5,662 nt of DNA from a bacterium (GTDB lineage Bacteria > Desulfobacterota > S145-22): positions 1 to 5,662 of the forward strand of contig JALTEW010000406.1 of assembly GCA_027073795.1 (NCBI GenBank), read 5' to 3'. Numbering within the stretch: position 1 is the first letter of the stretch; every line of letters starts with the position of its first letter. A program made the translations under genes and the position numbers. This document shows, in pieces, positions 5,545 to 5,662 of this stretch. Under the pieces are notes generated by a model that saw only the letters and a list, made by a program, of their open reading frames with translations, was not told the origin of the DNA and did no database searches.

Positions 5545-5662
5545 CAATCTCTGACCTGATGAAAAATTCACTCTTTGGGCAGGATGAACAAGATAGACAG
5601 GGTTTTTTCTCGTGAAACTTCAGTCCCTTAGTTTCTTTGTGTTTATTGTAGTCCCCCCTGAA
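5545..5662. other. Non-coding tail after sppA with no clear terminator
   Basis: No reading frame with a credible ribosome site was found in these 118 bases. There is no strong GC hairpin followed by a T-run. The T6 run at 5603-5608 is preceded by only a weak possible stem. The second half (about 5609-5662) is T-rich with repeated TTTGTG-like words, and the first half carries the tandem repeat listed separately. Confidence 0.55.
5580..5606 (+). repeat. Degenerate 9-base tandem repeat
   Basis: CAGGATGAA (5580-5588), CAAGATAGA (5589-5597) and CAGGGTTTT (5598-5606) lie head to tail. The first two units match at 6 of 9 positions and the third shares mainly the CAGG start. From memory, phrases like GGATGAACAGGATAGACAGG are scattered through intergenic DNA of many deltaproteobacteria, so this looks like a decayed copy of such a dispersed repeat. 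Confidence 0.4.

Noticed and set aside
5584..5631. 15-residue frame starting MNKIDRVF, considered as the start of an ihfB-like gene
   Set aside because: It ends at TAG 5629-5631, has no properly spaced ribosome site, and lies within the tandem repeat.

Overview
The window reads as chromosomal DNA of a Gram-negative anaerobe, most likely a deltaproteobacterium (Desulfobacterota). The basis is a DUF1847 cysteine-rich protein (a family I associate with anaerobes), a tryptophanyl-tRNA synthetase with a Thermotoga-like iron-sulfur cysteine pattern, an exported protein with a signal peptide, and an inner-membrane SppA protease. This placement is inference from gene content. No rRNA, tRNA, CRISPR array or insertion sequence is visible.

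Layout. Positions 1-349 hold no convincing conventional gene, but contain a 38-codon minus-strand reading frame (59-175) and a set of mutually exclusive inverted repeats. Positions 350-1027 (minus) encode an OmpR-type response regulator with no sensor kinase beside it. Positions 1028-1304 are a divergent intergenic region with a candidate promoter in each direction, a repeated TTTGACTTGA element and a structured leader. Positions 1305-2021 (plus) encode the DUF1847 protein. A 172-base gap follows, with a hairpin and a strong sigma70-type promoter at 2142-2170. The promoter drives a compact plus-strand run: trpS (2194-3186), scpA (3170-3898, overlapping trpS by 17 bases), an exported protein of unknown function (3916-4623) and sppA (4642-5544). 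The last 118 bases are non-coding and carry degenerate short tandem repeats resembling dispersed intergenic repeats.

How the genes relate. The four-gene run joins translation (TrpRS), chromosome condensation (ScpA, the kleisin of the Smc complex) and envelope proteolysis (exported protein plus SppA). Overlaps and gaps of at most about 18 bases suggest one transcript. The usual ScpA partner, scpB, is not next to scpA. The exported protein and SppA follow instead and may share an envelope role, but only adjacency supports that. The response regulator and DUF1847 gene are divergent and could share regulatory DNA. The most checkable unusual points are the Cys4 cluster of TrpRS, the small protein-like frame and repeats at the left end, the repeat in the divergent region, and the uncharacterised exported protein.
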